NCBI GenBank assembly: GCA_021234155.1 | Contig: JAJEKV010000051.1 | Span: forward strand, 2,730,754 to 2,794,753 | Length of the DNA stretch: 64,000 bases | Direction of reading: 5' to 3' | Origin: Isoetes taiwanensis | Lineage: Eukaryota; Streptophyta; Lycopodiopsida; Isoetales; Isoetaceae | Shown: positions 61,521-64,000 of the stretch, piece after piece | Layout: every line of letters begins with the position of its first letter | Position numbering within the stretch: position 1 is the first letter of the stretch | Position numbers and translations under genes: made by a program | The notes under the pieces: model-generated | What the model was told of the DNA's origin: nothing | Database searches by the model: none | What the model saw: only the letters and a program-made list of their open reading frames with translations

Positions 61521-61579
61521 GTAGGACCCCTCTTTTTATGGGGGGGGTCCTACTCTCCTTATAAAAAGAGGTATCCTAC
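61521..61579. repeat. Two overlapping hairpins before the GAA tract
   Basis: GTAGGACCCC (61521-61530) pairs perfectly with GGGGTCCTAC (61544-61553). CTCTTTTTAT (61530-61539) pairs perfectly with ATAAAAAGAG (61561-61570). The two cannot form at the same time. The GTAGGACC/GGTCCTAC part survives only as GGTCCTACTCT before unit 2 (57938). Confidence 0.7.
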
Positions 61580-61599
61580 ATCCTGAGGGAGGGATTGTG

Positions 61600-61644
61600 G
61601 GAGAAGAAGAAGAAGAAGAAGAAGAAGAAGAAGAAGAAGAAGAG
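61600..61644 (+). repeat. (GAA)n microsatellite between units 2 and 3
   Basis: About 13-15 GAA units after GTGGGA. It has the same relation to the next unit as the tract at 54413-54540. Confidence 0.93.
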
Positions 61645-64000
61645 GATATTCTCTTCTGGTCTTCTCTTCTTTGAGATGATAGAATGGTATAAAGGCAAGC
61701 TGATGGAATATAGCTTGGGACTTTGGAAAACAAAGAAGCTTGGTACCTTGGAACCATCATAATGCTGTTTTTCTAAGACTATTGCCATGGAAACATTCAT
61801 GGGGGCATCATGGTTTATTAATGGATAATTTATGGTAGGGGGGATTTATGGTTACCTTAGGGGGCCAAATTTCCTCATAATGAAGAAGAGAATACTCTCT
61901 TTTGATTTTGCAAATCATTGGAAAGAGACCAGATCTCGACATGTCCCAAAACGTAATGTGGGCATGCTTGCATGTAATATTTTATAACACATGGTTTAAT
62001 AGGATTTTACTATAAAAAGATTATGCATAAGAAAAAGACCAAGATATGGTTTAATAGGATTTTCCTATATACAAAGCTTAGGCATACGAAAAGGACAAAG
62101 ATACTATGGTTGTATATGGATACACGTGAAAGCAAAGGAGAATTATATTGTTGTTACATGGTTTAACTTTTATGAAAAGGCAAAAAGCTCTTTTAAAGTA
62201 TTCGGGACTACTTTGAGATAAGCAAAGAAGCCCTTTCAAAATTGGCACTTTGCACTTAACATCGTTTGTGGGGCCGTTAGCGTATATGGCAAAAGCTTGT
62301 GATACAAGGACATAGCAACAATAAAGGAGCCGATGGCATCTTTACTTGGTGTTTAAAACCTTAATAGTGCGGAGGCTTGGCGCCTAATGGCCGCCTATAT
62401 GACTTGCTTCTTTTAGTACTGGGATCAGAACTGCAGATCGATGCCAGATTCCATTTGTTCTTTGCACAAAGATAAGTTTCATGGCTTCAAAAAGCAGATT
62501 AAAACCTTGGCGGCAAAAGATATCTGCTCGTAGCTAATTCTGGTGATCCAAACATACATAAATAGTTCCGGATTTGTTGTATATAAACAGATTTATGCAC
62601 AGTGATTCATCCTGGATGATGCCGGCGGATTATATCATGTTTTTTGCAATGGTGCTTCCCTATAAATGATTCGTTGATGGCTGTAGGATCCCTAATATAG
62701 CCTCTGGCTGGGTATAACAGAGATCTGATACATATGAGGGAAGAGCATTCCATCAAAATTTTATTTGCAAGCTTTGTGCTCCAGCGACTAGGTCTCAAAA
62801 GCTTTGCTCAGTTATTTGATGTCGTATTATCTAGAAGAGCTATGACCGAATATGTGGAGCATACACAGAAATTGCTGATTGCAAGACATGTTGGTTCCCA
62901 TGCCAGAAGAACAACGACTAGGTATGGCTGATTGATGCCTTAAAAAAAGTTGATGTGATCTTAGTGATATTTTCTTAGTTGTTAAAAATTAGATTTGATG
63001 AATGTGGCATATAACAGCCTCTAAGCCCTGGGCTTTAAACAAGAAATTGACTCAATATCTTTCTAAAGCAAAGACAAAAGCAAATGCTTTGGTTCTCAAG
63101 ATTGATGAGTAGGCAAAGATCAGAAAAATGCATCCCTAATGTTTGGAGGTTTCCAACCGAGGATGCAAAGACAAGTTATTATGGTACCAAGGCTTCTATT
63201 CGTGTCCGGGCTAAAATATCCTGTTAATCCAATTAGTTCTATGCTCGTTGAGTGTGCTACATATATGTCCTTTCTTATAGAGGTATTATTTTGTGCTTGA
63301 TAGCATATTTGATTTTTTAAAGGCATAAGAGATAGAATTAAAATACACCTTCTTCATGGAGAAATAGTATACTTATTAGGCGTAAGTTGATCCGTGTATT
63401 GAAAGGTGATTCTCGCTTCATACAAAATCTGTTTGGTTGTTCCATATGCCGGAATATATGCTACAAATAGTGTGTGACATTGGGCTAATGCTTAAAGAAA
63501 ATCCTACATGCACAACAAACAGATCACCACTTACCTAGTTCTCTAGGATTTGAAAAGGATTATTTGTTCTACTCCCCGATAAAAGCACATCTACTTTTCT
63601 ACAAGCTAAAATGGTCATTCTATTGATGGATTTATGCTCTAAATTGATTATGATATCTTGAGCCTTATGCCAATAGAATTGAAAATCATGGTAACCAGCT
63701 AGATTTGGGGCCAAGAAATTGGTTTCTCTTCGATGGTACAACCTTGAGTTCAATTTGAGAAGTTTAAAAATGTTGAGCACGTCATTATTCCAAATGCTTA
63801 TAATCTTATACTTTATGATACAAAACTTTATGATACTTTAAATGCTTATAATCTTATACTTTATGATACAAAACTAGAGATTAATTGAGATGTTTATAAT
63901 GCTAAAAATATTTGTTATTCCAGCTTTTCTTTCTAGTTAATGTTCACCTCGTAGGCAAAAGGATACAATTGGTGATCGGGCGATGAGTCGAGAGACCCAA
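61645..64000 (+). repeat. Tandem unit 3, cut off by the window end
   Basis: It matches units 1 and 2 from GATATTCTC onward, lacks the 82-bp intron-like segment at 62369, and becomes rich in CAG/CTG-type changes after about 62940 (for example AAAACAGTGATG becomes AAAAAAAGTTGATG). It ends in the gene-tail module. Confidence 0.93.

Larger units (their letters stand above)
57958..61644 (+). repeat. Tandem unit 2 (3.7 kb)
   Basis: Near-identical to unit 1 for about 3.2 kb. It differs where CTG/CAG words were present, for example 59080-59130, where CTGTAGG becomes CAGAGG and CTCTGGCTGGG becomes CTCCGGGCCGGG. It has a fuller 3' end than unit 1. Confidence 0.93.

Overview
The window is a eukaryotic, almost certainly land-plant, nuclear segment made of transposable-element debris, gene fragments and tandem repeats. 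The plant calls rest on a CACTA (En/Spm) TNP2-type transposase with DUF4218- and DUF4216-like parts, a plant-type L1 LINE, a pogo/Tigger-type DDE transposase, GT-AG introns, long trinucleotide microsatellites and a GC-rich satellite. I cannot name the species. A seed-free plant is only a guess. I recognise no intact host gene and no tRNA or rRNA gene.

Layout. (1) 1-18980 is the left copy of a direct duplication of about 21.2 kb. It holds low-complexity DNA, a 3.3-kb segment bounded by inverted repeats, an orphan DUF8039-like exon, and a broken four-exon gene at 5847-10483. That gene has an RGG-rich start, a ParB/DGQHR-like segment, a DNA-methyltransferase-like segment and a truncated FCP1/HAD-like segment. 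After AT-rich DNA come the 3' half of a pogo-type transposase (minus strand) and an L1-type LINE inserted into it. (2) 18982-21280 separates the copies and holds nothing I recognise. (3) 21281-40146 is the right copy. It is full of small changes concentrated at CAG/CTG, so every gene in it is broken. The LINE then runs on to its poly(A) tail at 41019, the 11-bp target-site duplication and the 5' half of the pogo transposase (41032-41762). (4) 42327-47100 is a satellite array with units of 1.12-1.18 kb. (5) 47101-52569 is a degenerate CACTA element on the minus strand. (6) 52825-54540 holds two purine-rich microsatellites and unrecognised DNA. (7) 54541-64000 is a tandem array of units of 3.4-3.7 kb, cut off by the window end.

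The most unusual material is in the first 10.6 kb. About seventeen copies of a short GC-rich palindrome (arms AAATCGCGCC / GGCGCGATTT around one base), plus one half-site, lie upstream of, between and inside the introns of the broken composite gene, and none lies in its inferred exons. The ParB-like then methyltransferase-like order matches a fusion known in prokaryotes and phages, but here the gene has spliceosomal introns, so it looks like a domesticated or mobile eukaryotic descendant. The palindromes may be its target sites; this is a hypothesis.

Caution: base-level quality looks poor. CAG/CTG-centred differences between repeat copies look like methylation-linked long-read base-calling errors (CHG context) with patchy polishing. 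Frameshifts and stops should not be taken as proof that a gene is dead.
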